Position numbers and translations under genes: made by a program
Source: Symsagittifera roscoffensis
Taxonomy: Eukaryota; Xenacoelomorpha; Acoela; Convolutidae
Direction of reading: 5' to 3'
Assembly (NCBI RefSeq): GCF_963678635.1
Contig: NC_087066.1
Span: forward strand, 29,083,301 to 29,147,300
Length of the DNA: 64,000 bases
The notes under the pieces: generated by a model
The model's database searches: none
Seen by the model: only the letters and a program-made list of their open reading frames with translations
Told to the model about the DNA's origin: nothing
In this document: piece by piece, positions 11,297-23,331 of the stretch
Layout: each line of letters begins with the position of its first letter
Numbering within the stretch: the stretch's first letter is position 1

Positions 11297-11546
11297 GGCT
11301 CTTTTCCGTTTACCCACTTTTCAAATTAGCTTTTGACTCTTTTCCAGTTCCCTCCCCTTCAAAATACCCGAGTATTATGTTTGTTTTACGTGTTATTACG
11401 GCTAAATGTTACGCTTTAAAGTATGCAGAACAAATCTGTTCAGAATTGTCGATTTGTTCACCACGCAAAATTTCATTGCTTTATGCTTAAGTTAAATAGA
11501 TTTTCCAAAAATGAAATTCAAAGGGGGGTGGAACTGGAAAAGAGCC
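11297..11546 (+). mobile_element. Family 2 inverted-repeat element, adjacent copy
   Basis: It starts GGCTCTTTTCCGTTTACCC and has a second left-end-like sequence at about 11337 (CTCTTTTCCAGTTCCC). It ends GGAACTGGAAAAGAGCC at 11546. The doubled left end suggests two overlapping or nested insertions only 10 bp from the preceding element. Confidence 0.6.
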
Positions 11547-12693
11547 TAGTTTTTTAATTTAAATTTTTCGCTGGGAACAGAAGAAAGCTGAATTTTTTAT
11601 AGGGTCATCAACTTAATACTACACTAAGTTCAGAAATCAACAAAAAATGTACATACCTTTTTTCATAACGTTTAAGAAATATTAAAACATCAGGAGCTTA
11701 AAGAGCATAATTTGAGTTATAAGTCTGATCTTACTTCAACAGGTAGCCTAAGCAAGCAGAAATTTACTTTGGCTAAGAAAAAATTGTAGCTTAAATGAAT
11801 TGAAGAAAAAAATTTGACCAAAACTTAGATTTAAAATTGCTAAAATTATTGTTTTTTGTTCTGTATACTGCCTGTATGATGGAAATTATATCTACATCAC
11901 TACATCACAAACAAAGAGGTCAATCAAAAAATTCAAAAATTTGCCCTGGTTTCTGTAGCTTTTTTCATAATTGAAAATCAAATATAGGTTTTAGTGCGTT
12001 TGTTCAGGTGGAGTAGACATATTTGTAAAAAAAAAGGATATTTTTGCAAAATTAAAGTAAGATATTGTTTTTGGGCATGATATATAAATGTTTTCTGAGA
12101 TATTTATCAGCATTTTTAGGATAAGCCTACAGTGCGAGAATATTTATTTTAAAACCATCGAAGTAACTAACTAAATTAACAGAAATCAACGAACAGAATG
12201 ATAGTATTCAAAACGGATGTTTTTTTATCAGAAAAATTAAATCTGAAATCACTAATTTTGCAATGAAATGGGTGCGTCCAAACTAGTTTTGAGTAATAAG
12301 TTTTTCACCGTAACATATGGTTGTAAACTTCATTTTCATGATACCAATTTTAACTTAAAAAAACTACAATCTATAAGTCTACAATTTTATCTATTCAGCT
12401 CTGCTGATTGCTTTGAGATCTCCCTTTGGCAATCTTGATGATAAATTAACGATTTTTTAACATATCTCATAGTGTAACTTAAACAGTTGTAAAAAATAAA
12501 GTTGAAGTTTTACAAAATTTATCGCACAATGGAAGAAAACGTGTCCCACTTAGTTTTCAGAACAAAATTGACATTAGAAAAAATTGGTGATTTCGACTGA
12601 TCTCAGAAAATCATGGACACCAAATTGGAGAAAAAAGTCTTTTCAATAATGCTATTACATATTTTTTCAATAATATGTAATATGTCATATCAA
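11547..12693. other. No gene recognised
   Basis: AT-rich DNA with no supported exon, RNA gene or repeat partner. Confidence 0.4.
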
Positions 12694-13158
12694 TTACATT
12701 TCAAGCGCTTCACTCAAAAAAAGCACATCACTATATATTACACCGGAATACGCAAACTCAGCTATGGCAATTTTAGCTTTCCCAGTCATAAGAGTTTTCA
12801 AGTTTGTCAGCTTGACGTCAGCGCTCAAACGCTCAATGTCGACAGCGCATACAAATTGGCCGAACCATTTGTTACAATGTAGAGGATTACTGATGCACTA
12901 TAAGAATTTCTCATCCTTATGGTTCTTTCTTATAATCTCAGCGAGGTCTTCGCTGGTTACAGACTTTTTTTTGCTATTTGGCAGATAAGGCGGCTTGATT
13001 CGAGCAAAGTAATTTTTTTGCATGGACGTTATGAAAATTGAAGCCTCTATCTCATGGACCACGAAAACGTTTGAGTAGCGTGTTAGAGTACTCACACTCC
13101 GGCTAGTAGAAGACTGTTTCACCGCTAGTTTACGGAAAATTTGGCTTGGAATATTCAA
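12694..13158 (-). pseudogene. Pao-type retrotransposon gag-like relic
   Basis: One minus-strand frame runs from 13158 to the stop at 12694, interrupted once by an in-frame TAG at 12900..12898. After that stop it reads WFGQFVCAVDIERLSADVKL, then TNLKTLMTGKAKIAIA and YSGVIYSDVLFLSEALEM. This matches the general pattern of the DUF1759-like gag domain of BEL/Pao elements (F-x-S-x2-KL-x2-L-x2-L-x-G-A-x3-I). The pattern is remembered, not searched. No Pao polymerase was recognised next to it. Confidence 0.45.
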
Positions 13159-13199
13159 AAGTCGGGTTTATGATGCTTAAAATTGTGATTCTTCAAGAC

Positions 13200-14715
13200 G
13201 GCTGAGCTAGATTTAGACTCTAATTAATTCGAGTGTTTTATTTGAAATCCCCCGGCAGCACAATGGACTTAATGGACGTTTGCGGAACATGCGGATTGCA
13301 TTGAAAGTATTGATGGAATCAAACATTCTGGGATGTAGAATGAAACAAGTTTGCGATTTGGTAATAATGTCATGAACCTGACAATTTTGAGATAAAATTG
13401 TAGGTTGAAAAAATGGATAACAAACGAAAGGTTCACAATCAGCAGCACTAATTGACGCTTCGTTGTTTTGTGCAATCTAAAATTGTCTTTTGTTGTGTAT
13501 ACCCAGCTTTCTGTCATTTGAATTTCGGCCTGACGCTCCTAGGGCTAGTACAACAAATTTGCCTTCTCTTTCATGTCTTCAAGAATCGCAGTTTATGTCA
13601 CAGTGGCTTCGGTCAATTTAATTCAATTTTGTTTGTCCAATTTTAACTATGGTTTCTTCTCTTTCAAGTAATAGTCAACCTCATTTTGTTACTGTACTTG
13701 TTCACAGCGTAATGTTAGAATTTTCAGCTCTTGACCGTTTTTTGCAAGACGTCATTGATGACGCAGATAAGTACTTTGATGAAGAGTCTTTAATTATTTG
13801 ACTTTTTTGTGATCTGCTAAGGGTCTGTTTGGCATCGAGTTAGCTTCGTACTTTTAATCAAATTTTCATAAGTTTTGCATGCTAAAAGCTTAAACTAATG
13901 TTCCAAGGCCGCTTCGTTGGATTTCCGATGGTTGAAAAATAGGATTTTTTCATTTTTGGAAACGGTTTTTTTCAACGAACCTTTTTTTTGAAGCTATTGC
14001 TTAATCTTTACAGTGCGGTCTTTCCTCTTAATGACCTCAAGCACGCACTCATCGTTCATGGCAAGCTGTTTTTCAAGCTACATCAAGCTATCACAAGACG
14101 GTTGACATAATCGGTCGCGTCGGATGCCTGTGCTGGTGAAAAAGATGAAGGTATGGGTTAACAGGGAAAGTGTGCATGAGGTCCGATGTAAGAGGAAACT
14201 TTCCGGGTAAGCATAGAAGGGTCCGTAGCCATCATATACTGAGTGACTGCTCTGCGCGTTAGACAACCCCTTGGAAAAAGACCTAAGTAAAAAATTGGTA
14301 AAATGCACCGACTCGAAATAATTCTGCATAAGCGATTGAAATGCTATGGGCAACATTATCTGGCCTATTAACTTAACGTTAACAAGTAGAAGATGCTTGC
14401 AATTCAACGCAAATATATAAGTTTTAGTTGCCGTGGATGTATTTTAACAAACAAACTTAGCCAAAAGTGAAATCGAGGGGCAGATTCCTGTAAAGTTTGG
14501 AGAATATTGTCTGTTCCTTCTGGGTGACAAAAAAGATTCGCCTTTATCTGGTTGCTAAAGTTGTTTAAATGCCAATTTAAATGCACAGCGGAAAAACATT
14601 GAAAACTTTTGCTGAATTGATTACTAATATATTTGTTAATTAAGTCATGCCACAAAAAATTATCCTTCCTGGAAGCTAATTGTGTTTTTCTAAAAGAGTT
14701 TTTTCGGCTGAACAA
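13200..14715 (-). pseudogene. Degenerate coding-like stretch, unidentified
   Basis: The minus strand carries several protein-like pieces, broken by stops and frame changes: about 100 codons ending at 14404 (with DNILQTLQESAPRFHFWLS), an overlapping piece with LIGQIMLPIAFQSLMQNYF to 14078, and MNDECVLEVIKRKDRTVKIK near 14060 to 14000. They precede the Pao-like gag relic on the same strand, so old retroelement debris is a reasonable guess. No domain could be named with confidence. Confidence 0.25.
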
Positions 14716-15880
14716 TTTCCTTGCAACTCATTTCTCAGTTTCCGGAGTTGAGCTTGTATACCAGAAGACAGAAGGCGTGCTGCGTAGATGTTCGAAACGC
14801 TACAATAAGTAAGTTATAAGAAAATAAAATACAACATCAAAAAAAACTATTTATTGCAAGGTCTATTTATTAACTGTACGATTATGTCTATGTGAACATA
14901 TAATAAACACTCATTGGTTACGGGCTTAGGCAAAACGTTTACCTTTTGAAACGTATGCGTGCCGGATCGGAAGCTGATTGGTTGAAATTATTGATCTGAA
15001 GTTAAGACAACCCCTAGGATTGAAGCCTGAGGTAACAAATCAATCCAAAGCAACGCAGACAACTATGGCCAAAAATGGGCATTGAAGTTAGGATAATCTT
15101 TTGGGGGTCGATATGCGATGTTTCGTTAATGAACTGAATAAAAAAACTGATATTTTTTGTACGCGTTCAGTCAACTGTTATAAGTATCAAACAAACATAG
15201 GAAGCAAAACCTGAGGCAAGAAATTGGCTCAAAACTCATTTAACAAACAGAAATCTGGGAAATAAATCAAACAACCCTACGAAGCAAAACTTGAGGCAAA
15301 AAATTTGTTCAAAACTTATTTAAGAAACAGAATTGCGCATTTTTGAATAAATTTTTGTCAAACTTTTCTGGGGTATTCAAAACGTTGTTTAACATCCTTC
15401 AAAGAATATTTTGTGAAAATTTTTTTAGGTTTCAATATCGGATCCCATCTTGTTTTCAAAGGCCTTGTATAGATTGTTTTTCCTGACAACCCTTTGTTGC
15501 TGGAATCGTATGTTGACTTAGAAGAAAAGTCCTTGAACTGGATTCCAGAAATCAATGAAGTAACAAAATAAAAAAAACGTATGGGTCCTTTTTTACCGTT
15601 GAGATGATTCTGAAGGCGGAAAATAGTTGGCAACAAAAAAAATCAAAATTTATAAGGGCCATAATTCGATCAATTTTTGAGGTTAAAAAAATCCTTTTTC
15701 CCATAAATCACCCTACTTCCCGAGAAAGTTCTTTTTTTTACCAATAGAAGAGACGTTTTTTCAGTGAAAGTACCTCCTTTCCCTAATTACCTGATTAATT
15801 TCGGACTTTATTCTAGCCGCGGCATCATGTTTTTTTTTGACGAGAGAACAGTCGTTTAAATTGGAAAAACATGAAAAATT
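14716..15880. other. No gene recognised, contains an 81-bp tandem repeat
   Basis: Bases 15185 to about 15346 hold two diverged copies of an 81-bp unit (shared GAAGCAAAAC, TGAGGCAA and CAAAACT blocks). A 92-codon minus-strand frame at 15636..15358 has no recognised domain and no splice support, so it is not called as a gene. Confidence 0.45.
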
Positions 15881-16081
15881 GGCTCTTTTTCCTTTTCCCC
15901 CCACCTGCAAAATTTTACATGTAAATTTGTCGACCACATTGTCTGATTAAAAGGAAAATTTAAGTATAGACTAATAAGGCCACGACAAACATATTTTGTC
16001 TTCATACTCTGCCTCGTAAAACCACTCGTTACACTATGTTTCGAAGCTTGTGTGAGGTGGGGGGAAAAGGAAAAAGAGCCC
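15881..16081 (-). mobile_element. Family 1 inverted-repeat element, reverse orientation
   Basis: The ends are GGCTCTTTTTCCTTTTCCCC and GGGGAAAAGGAAAAAGAGCC. The core (AAACCACTCGTTACA, ACAAACATATTTTG) is the reverse complement of the plus-oriented copies. Confidence 0.75.
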
Positions 16082-16376
16082 AAGAAATTTATTCAAATTT
16101 AGGGTTTGCAGAATAGTCGATAATTTTTTTTTGCATAAATCAGCCTTATAATAGACAAGCTTTTCACGTTTTGGCAACTTACGCGTTATTATAGTGGAAA
16201 ACATTGACAAAAGTTTATGAAATTTTTGACCGTAAGAGTCGCCCTCTCGCACATTTATTTTTTTCTTTTTTTATTTGTTTCACGAGCTATAATGGCTGAA
16301 CACTTTATGTCATGATGTCAGGTTTGAAAAACAAACGAATTCACAATAATTAGTTTGTTGACCGTTCAAAATTTGA

Positions 16377-16575
16377 GGCTCTTTTTCCTTTCCCCCCAAC
16401 TCATACGACCATCAATTTTTAGGTCTATCGAGTGGTTTTACAAGGTTAATTATGAAAACCAAATATGTTTGTCATGGGCTAATTAATCTGCATGTCAATG
16501 TTCATGACAATTGGACAAGGTGAACAGTAAAATTAATTTAAACAATTTGCAGGTGCGGGCAAAAAACAAAGAGCC
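16377..16575 (+). mobile_element. Family 1 inverted-repeat element just upstream of a protease first exon
   Basis: It starts GGCTCTTTTTCCTTTCCCCC, its core includes TGGTTTTACAAGGTTAATTATG, and it ends at AAAGAGCC. Its right end is about 160 bp from the first exon of the broken protease copy. The same arrangement occurs at 40.64 kb, so the insertion predates that duplication. Confidence 0.75.
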
Positions 16576-16736
16576 CCAAAAGTGTACTGTGAACTGAAAA
16601 CTGAAGAATTCGCGGGAGGTATTTTGCATGACTCTTACAAAATTTGCGGGAAGGATTGCTTTAAAATTCAATGCAATTGGATTTATTTCATTTCAAATCT
16701 TCTGTAGCCTGGGTTTCATTAAAAATTGTCCTGTAA

Positions 16737-17069
16737 ATTTTGCTTTTTGTGTCATTTATTTCATTTTTTTTTGTTGAATTTTGGTTCATTCGAGATTCCG
16801 AAGAGAGCTATCATAAATGGAAAGGCGACTTCATACAAACCATTTTATATTGGCGTTACAACTGATCAACTGCAAGGTTCTGTTTGCGGAGGAACTTTTA
16901 TCTCGACTAAATATGATCTAACAGCAGCACACTGTCTCATCAAAGGTGGCTATCGCTCGACAGGAGTAAAGGTGGTCTTCCAGAAGTACCATAAACCACA
17001 TCATTATGGCTCGGGTAAAAAGTACAACGTTAAACAGTTTTGGACGCATAGCGACTACACCGAAAAAGG
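16737..17069 (+). pseudogene. Protease exon 1, copy a: start codon lost and frameshifted
   Basis: Homologous to exon 1 of the intact genes, encoding the signal peptide, the IINGKA mature N terminus and the His region (LTAAHC). The expected ATG is ATT at 16737..16739. One extra T in the signal-peptide T-run makes the exon 333 rather than 332 nt, which shifts the frame relative to the ancestral start. The residue before LTAAHC is Asp instead of Val. The donor GG|GTACGA is kept. It is probably a pseudogene, unless an unseen upstream exon supplies a start. It heads a duplicated unit that ends near 24.64 kb. Confidence 0.8.
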
Positions 17070-17599
17070 GTACGAAGTTTTGCCTCTTTTTCGTCCCGGA
17101 TCATCATACAAGTTCCACGCGTGACAATACGAGTCACGACACTATGATGCATAATTTCACGACACGTTTGTTGATTTTACGGCGCGTAGTATTTTGACGA
17201 TAAAGGCGAACAAAATGGGGACTCATTTCAGTTTCCCATCTTCTCATATAACGACCAAAAAATATTCTGCACCCGCGCGCATCTTTAATTGCTTTTTTGG
17301 TCTGAACTCTTTTGGTCTGAACTACATTGGAAGAATACGGAATATTTTTGCTCGGTGAGTTTTTTTATTCAGTCATTTTTCACCGATTGAAATAATAGTT
17401 TTCAACTGATTTTTTTTTACTCCATCGAAGAAATCAACTTCTTGTGTAAAAGTTCAAAAGATAAAAGACATTTTACCTCCAATTAGTTTCTGTAAGGTTC
17501 TTGGGGTTTCAAAATTGCCAAGTTTGCCATGTTCTGGACTTATTTATGCGCACCCGTACCAGAAGATTTTTTTTGCAAGATTTGAAATTCTTTATTTCT

Positions 17600-18350
17600 T
17601 GCATTAGCTGATTCTCAGATCTGAGTTTCTCTATTTTACATTAAAATAAGAATTTGAAACTTTTTGATCTGAAAATTGGATTTGAAGTAGAAAAATTTAG
17701 ATCTGAAATTACCATGAAAAACAAAAATTTGCATCTAAAATTAGATCTGAAAAACCCTTTGTCAAATTATAATTTATGCATTTAGAGCAAACACTTAAAA
17801 TGTTTTTGATGTTTATGTAATACAGAATTCTGTTGAGAGTAACTAGCAGCAAAAAAAAACAACTTCGGAAAAACTTCACAAACAGTTTTTTTTTAAAGTT
17901 TTGTTCAACTGTGATAATAAGACTCCAAAAACTGTTAGAATACCTGTCAATTTTGTTAAATTTCATGCGCTAGTTATGTGTTTCCTATGTTTATATCATG
18001 CTTTGGGAAACATAGTTTGGCAGTCTCTCATTGCACACTTTGAAGAATACCTGCTAGTAGCTAGCAGAAACTAGCAAACAGAAAAGTATCAAAATATCAA
18101 AGAATTGAGTCAGAATCATTGTTTTTTTTCAGAACTGAAATAACCGAGAAAAACTAAATTTTAGATCTGATATTATTTCTGAAATAGAACATTTTAGATC
18201 TGAAACAACCAGAAAAACAAATTTTCCGATCTAAAATTAGATCTGAAAAAACCATTTCTAAATTATCCAAGCGTTATTTCAACACTTCACAACCATTTTA
18301 TATCTGAACTTTAGATTTGAAAAAAAATTATTTCAGATATGAATTAGAAC
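17600..18350. repeat. Cluster of TTAGATCTGAAA-like repeats
   Basis: The degenerate unit AGATCTGAAA (or its complement TTTCAGATCT) recurs many times, separated by AT-rich spacers. It lies in intron 1 of protease copy a. The same block recurs at about 25.52 and 41.81 kb as part of the larger duplication. Confidence 0.65.
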
Positions 18351-18359
18351 ATTTACTAG

Positions 18360-18640
18360 TAGGAGCGCTTTGCAGAATTTGATCATACTGCTGAGACTGT
18401 AACGCGAATTATTAATGCGCGGTAAATTATCCCTCACATTAAAATCGTTCCAAATTGAATTGAGGCTAGTTCATCATATCGGTCGTAATAATTTCATACC
18501 ACTCAACAATTCACACTTTGATTTTGTACAAAATGTATAGGTTTTCAATATTTTTTCTAAGAACACTTTTTCGATACGGTTTAAGGGACAGGCAGATTAT
18601 TCAGGGCTTTGCCCTGATATACCAGCAGTATTGCTACTTG
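18360..18640 (+). mobile_element. Right-half fragment of the hairpin-ended element (family 3)
   Basis: It ends with a CAGGGCTTTGCCCTG hairpin in the context TTATTCAGGGC...GATATACCAGCAGT. It also carries ATTAATGCGCGGTAAAT and ATCGTTCCAAATTGAATTG, diverged versions of the subterminal repeats of the full 1-kb elements. Copies recur at about 19.77 to 19.96, 26.33 to 26.56 and 42.61 to 42.84 kb. Confidence 0.6.
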
Positions 18641-18737
18641 TAGTCTCCAGCAAAAAACCTCTACATAGCTCAAAAAAATTGTTTAATAGTAATTTTGCTG
18701 GTTCAAAAAGAACTAGTTGAAAAAGGAATCAGATTTC

Positions 18738-18981
18738 GGCTCTTTTCCTGTTTTTTGTTTTCTTGTAAAACTTCTAAAAAGGGATATTTTTTTCTTTCCC
18801 CCACCTCACTTAAACATTAATTTTATGGCGTAACGAGTGGTTTTAAAAGGTAAATATGAAACTCAAATATGTTTGTCATGGCCTAATTAGTCTGCATGTC
18901 AATTTTCATGACAATTGGACAATGTGAACAGTAATCACAAATATAAAAATTTGCAGGTGGGGGAAAAAAGAAAAAGAGCCC
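18738..18981 (+). mobile_element. Family 1 inverted-repeat element
   Basis: It starts GGCTCTTTTCCTG, with an added segment before the CTTTCCCCCACCT part, and ends GAAAAAGAGCCC. The core is the standard family 1 sequence. The same modified left end occurs at 20067, 26661 and 42952, so these four are duplicates of one insertion. Confidence 0.7.
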
Positions 18982-19114
18982 AAAAAAGTTGTTAAAATGG
19001 GTACGGTCAGAAATATTTGTAGCAACTGTTCATATGTCGATGTGACATTGCTTGCACAGCTTAGAACATCAAAAGTTACTTTGAATAACTTAGCAATAAA
19101 CTTTGTTCATTTAG

Positions 19115-19402
19115 GCACAGTAATGATTTTGCCCTGATTAAGTTGAAGTCGAAGAGTTACGTTTCCAAGAAAAAAGTTCTAGATATGTGCAAAAAAAAGC
19201 TATCACAAGGACAAGGCAGCCTATCTCTATGTAGTGGGGATGGGTGTTACTCAAGGAAACTCAAACTACTTTTCAAAACAACTTAAAAAAATTAGGCTAA
19301 AGGAAACTCAGGGAAACTGCTACTTTAAAAGCATCTTCAACCCGAAAAAACAAGTTTGCACTAAGCCGACGGACAAGTATCAGACCCAAGCCACTTGCCA
19401 AG
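19115..19402 (+). pseudogene. Protease exon 2, copy A: frameshifted
   Basis: Acceptor TTTAG|GCACAG and donor CAAG|GTTGCT are intact, and the catalytic Asp is kept in SNDFALIK. The exon is 288 nt against 287 in the intact gene because one extra A in the run coding CKK shifts the frame. A Ser-to-Tyr type change also precedes LYVVGMG. It follows exon 1 copy a by 2.0 kb. Confidence 0.8.
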
Positions 19403-19709
19403 GTTGCTCTTTTTTCTTGTCCCCATCGTCACTGTTCTCAATTTCAGTATCGCTGTGATCTGTTTATTATATCAATCTTATATTATTTTCAATTTTTAAA
19501 TATTTGATTTTTTCTAAAACGCGAAAATGAAATCTGTAAAAAGAAACAAACGAATGTGTTAGCGTTAGCAACCGATTAGTTTTTAGTGCAATTTTTGCAT
19601 GTTTGTTGGAAAACATTGTTTTTAAAAAATCAAAAGTTTTCTGCACAAAAAAAAACAACACCAAAATTTGATGCGCAAGGAATTAGATAGCAATTGATTT
19701 GAAAAAAAA

Positions 19710-19772
19710 TGACTCTGGTGGACCCCTCTATTTTGTGAAAAACAAAAATCAAAAACTCTCTATGTGGTAAAA
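19710..19772 (+). pseudogene. Truncated protease exon 3 fragment
   Basis: GACTCTGGTGGACCCCTCTA encodes the DSGGPLY active-site block, followed by FVKNKNQK and a frame loss at the position of the YGVVSY strand. The CAAG acceptor found before functional third exons is missing (it reads GAAAAAAAATGACTC), so it could not be spliced normally. A near-identical fragment lies at 44223..44290. Confidence 0.65.
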
Positions 19773-20066
19773 TCGTTCCAAACTGAATTGAGGCTAGTTA
19801 GTCATATCGGTCGTAATAATTTCATACCACTCCACATTTCACACTTTAATTTTGTCCAGAATGTATAGGTTGTCAATATTTTTTCTAAGAACATTTTTTC
19901 GATACGATTTAAGGTACAGTCGGATTATTCAGGGCTTTGCCCTGATATACGAGCAGTATTGCTACTTGTAGTCTCCAGCAAAAAACCTCTACATAGCTAA
20001 AAAAAAATTGTTTAATAGCAATTTTGCTAGTTCAAAAAGAACTAATTGAAAAAGAAATCAGATTTC

Positions 20067-20311
20067 GGCTCTTTTCCTGTTTTTTGTTTCCTTGTAAAAT
20101 TTCTAAAAAGGGATATTTTTTCCTTTCCCCCACCTCGCTCAAACATTAATTTTATGGTGTAACGAGTGGTTTTACAAGGTAAATATGAAGACCAAATATG
20201 TTTGTCATGGCCTAATTAGTCTGCATGTCAATTTTCATAACAAACGGACAATGTGAACAGTAATCACAAATATAAAAATTTTGCAGGTGGGGGAAAAAAG
20301 AAAAAGAGCCC
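20067..20311 (+). mobile_element. Family 1 inverted-repeat element
   Basis: Same ends and modified left arm as the copy at 18738. It lies about 440 bp upstream of exon 2 copy B, so element and exon were duplicated together. Confidence 0.7.
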
Positions 20312-20753
20312 AAAAAAGTTGTTAAAAATGGGTACGGTCAGAAATATTTGTAGCTACTGTTCATACGTCGATGTGACATTGCTTGCACAGCTTAGAACAT
20401 CAAAAGTTACTTTGAATAACTATTCGCATGAAAGCCTCAAATTTTTGAATAGCAAGTTAAAAGCCCGTTTTCGTTGTGGACAAGAAATTTATCAGCTGGT
20501 ACGCTATTTTTGATGTTGATGACTTTCGAATGACTTATAACAATTACACTTTTTGTCAAGTAATTTTAGGAAAATGCGAAAGGACTATGAATAAAAAGTT
20601 ATTGCTTTCGTAAGACTTTTCTCCGTAGAATTAGCTCATTGGACGAAAACCTATTCCTAAAGAAGTGTTTCGTTCAATTCTACTCCCCTGATTTTTTTGC
20701 TGATGTTTATTTGCGTCACGACAAAACTTAGCAATAAACTTTGTTTCATTTAG

Positions 20754-21039
20754 GCACAGTAATGATATTGCCCTGATTAAGTTGAAGTCGAAGAGTTATG
20801 TTTCCAAGAAAAAAGTTCTAGCTATGTGCAAAAAAAGCTATTACAAGGACAGGCAGCATCTCTCTATGTAGTGGGGATGGGTGTTACTCAAGGAAACTCA
20901 AACTACTTTCCAAAACAACTTCAGAAAATTAGGCTAAAGGAAACTCAGGGAAACTGCTACTTTAAAAGCATCTTCAACCCGAAAAAACAAGTTTGCACTA
21001 AGCCGACGGACAAGTTTCAGACCCAAGCCACTTGCCAAG
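20754..21039 (+). pseudogene. Protease exon 2, copy B: single-base deletion
   Basis: Acceptor TTTAG|GCACAG and donor CAAG|GTTGCT are kept, and SNDIALIKLKSKSY is intact. One A is missing in AAGGACAGGCAGC (AAGGACAAGGCA in the intact copy), so the exon is 286 nt and the frame is lost after YYKD. Together with copy A it forms a tandem duplication of roughly 1.3 kb. Confidence 0.8.
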
Positions 21040-21904
21040 GTTGCTCTTTTTTCTTGTCCCCATCGTCACTGTTCTCAATTTCAGTATCGCTCAATTTCAG
21101 TCTGTTTATTATATCAATCTTATAATCTTATCAAACTTAATTAAGCTGTAAAAGTCAAAACTACAGCAAAGAAAACCTTTTACAGAAAAACAGAGGTTTA
21201 TTGGCTTTTTTCACTCCCCCAGCCTCCACAATTGATTTTCAACTTTTATAATTTATTTAAACATTGTCATATTGCATTGAATTTTGGCATGGTGAGCAAA
21301 CTAGCTATTGTGAACCAATTTTGTCTTCATACTTCACATTATGATACCACATATACAGTCTTTATAGCGCGTAAAACAGCTATAAACTGTAAAATTTGAA
21401 GCGTCGGTTTTTTCATTTTCCCAACCCTTGCCTTTTTCAATCGAATTGATGCACTGCAGTCTTGATATAACGCTAAAAAGTTACATAAACTACGTCCTTT
21501 TAGCCTTCAAAATTTCAGTACTTAACAGCAGGTGTTTTTTTCTCATCCCGAGCTAGCTTTGTGTATAGAAAATGAGGTGAGAACTAAAATTAGGATCTTT
21601 TGAGAACCACTTTGCCTAAAAAATTTGAATTTTTGAACTTTTTTATTTTGCTTCACCTCTTAACTTTTACCGATCGCTCTAAAAGCTGACCATGCGGACT
21701 GATAGAACTGAAATTTAATCGTTACTTCAAAAAATGGCTTTTTTTCCTTTTTTCCCCAACACGAATTTTCACTATGATTTCTCTGTTCTGATTGTCTGAT
21801 TTTTACAAAATTTGGCAAACAAATTTGGTGGATCTAGTTTTATAAAATCACCTTGTTAGGTCAGAAAAAAAAGAGCCAAGTTTTGTCTTGAAAATGATAC
21901 AACA

Positions 21905-22943
21905 CTGTTCGTATCAGGGCAAAGCCCTGAATGTTCCGACTGCCTTTTTAGGTCTAAGAAGCAGTAATAACATGAAAAGCAAAAATGTATAAAAAAAGAA
22001 AATAAAAGAAATAAATTGAAAAGCATTTTGTAAAAAAAAATTTAAAATTTATGTAAAAACATCCCCCCATACGTCATATTAAGTACAAATTGATAGATTT
22101 TGCTCCTATTAACAAATCAATTATGCATATAAGCTTCCTCGAAACAATTTGGAAGGATTTTTAAGACGGATTAAATCTCGCTTACGCGTTAATAGCGCGA
22201 AATTTATCGCGCGTTAATTGTCCCAAATCGGCCAAAATGGAATTATTTAAATCCCCATGAATTCACGAAAAATAATCAAAGGTGAAATATCTTTTCAAAT
22301 TTAAGCTCAAGTCATCAATACCTTTGAATGATGCAAAAAATACGTCAAAAATGGCTAGTTAAAAAGTCGAAATTTGTCTGAAGAAAAAAACTCACCCCGA
22401 GCACAATTATTTCGTTATTTTCGTATCGAATAGCTGTTGCATCGCTGTGGAAAAAAGTATTTTTCAGCGCCAAATTTTTGATGCCGATGTATCATCATTG
22501 TCTGTCTGCTGATTAATCTCTGACAAATAATGTATTTAATCCGACTTTTGATACGAAAGTGATGGAATATTTCAGACAAATTTCGACTTTTTAACTAGCC
22601 TTTTTTGAAGGAAATTTTTAAAATCATTCGACAAGTTTTGTTGTCCTGAATTCAAATTTGAAAAAATATTTCACCTGTGATCATTTTTCGTAAAGTTACG
22701 GGGGTTTGAAGATTGCCATTTTGGCCAATTTGGGACAATTAACGCGCAATTTATTTCGCGCTATTAACGCGTAAGCGGAGAGTTAATCCGTCTTAGAAAT
22801 CGTTCCAAAGAATTGAAAGAAGCTTGTTTGCCATGATTTGTTTATTTAATTTTATTTCTTTTAATTTTTAATGTTATTACTGCTCCATAATCTTTAAAAG
22901 GCAGTCGGAACAATCAGGGCTTTGCCTTGATACGAGCAGTCTT
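21905..22943. mobile_element. Hairpin-ended long-inverted-repeat element (family 3), copy I
   Basis: The left end is TTCGTATCAGGGCAAAGCCC...CCGACTGCC. The right end is its inverse, GGCAGTCGG...CAGGGC, ending ACGAGCAGTC. Long inner inverted repeats include CGCTTACGCGTTAATAGCGC with its complement and GGCTAGTTAAAAAGTCGAAA with its complement. The total is about 1.04 kb with no coding frame, which suggests a non-autonomous foldback-type element. It lacks the GTGCTCGGGGTGG segment of the right arm present in copy II. Confidence 0.7.
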
Positions 22944-23331
22944 TTTTTTATTGCTGATTTATTGATGAAATAGTTCAAAAATAGTTCAAAAAATGCATCG
23001 AAAAGCACTAAAGCGTAGCTAAAACGTGCAAGCCTCAAACTTTTACAATGTTCATTCTTCTGAGATCATGTTCACAATGTTCATTTTTTAATGTAAACAC
23101 GGCTTTCGTATCACAACAAAAGTTTACAAGTTGTTTTTTTTTCAAAGACTCGGGTGATTTTGAAATGAATGTTGTATAAAAACTCTGTGGGATATCTTTT
23201 GTTTAAAAAAATGCAAAAAAAAATACTGCTTTTCAAAAAATTTTTGTAATAAAATCTAATTGAGTTTCATGAAGAAGCAGTACTAGAAATCTGCATTTGG
23301 ATTTTTTACCAACAGTTTTGTACAGTTTTAG

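Noticed and set aside
15358-15636. 92-codon minus-strand frame
   Set aside because: No domain, no splice sites, no repeat copy elsewhere to test conservation, and a composition like the surrounding AT-rich DNA.
19467-19664. 65-codon minus-strand frame repeated at 43980..44177
   Set aside because: Its presence in both places is explained by the large duplication after exon 2. The protein is low-complexity Phe, Lys and Leu.
21905-22943. Family 3 hairpins considered as Helitron ends, CRISPR repeats or integron attC sites
   Set aside because: Helitrons lack terminal inverted repeats while these ends are inverted to each other. There is no spacer array, and the host is eukaryotic with no integrase.
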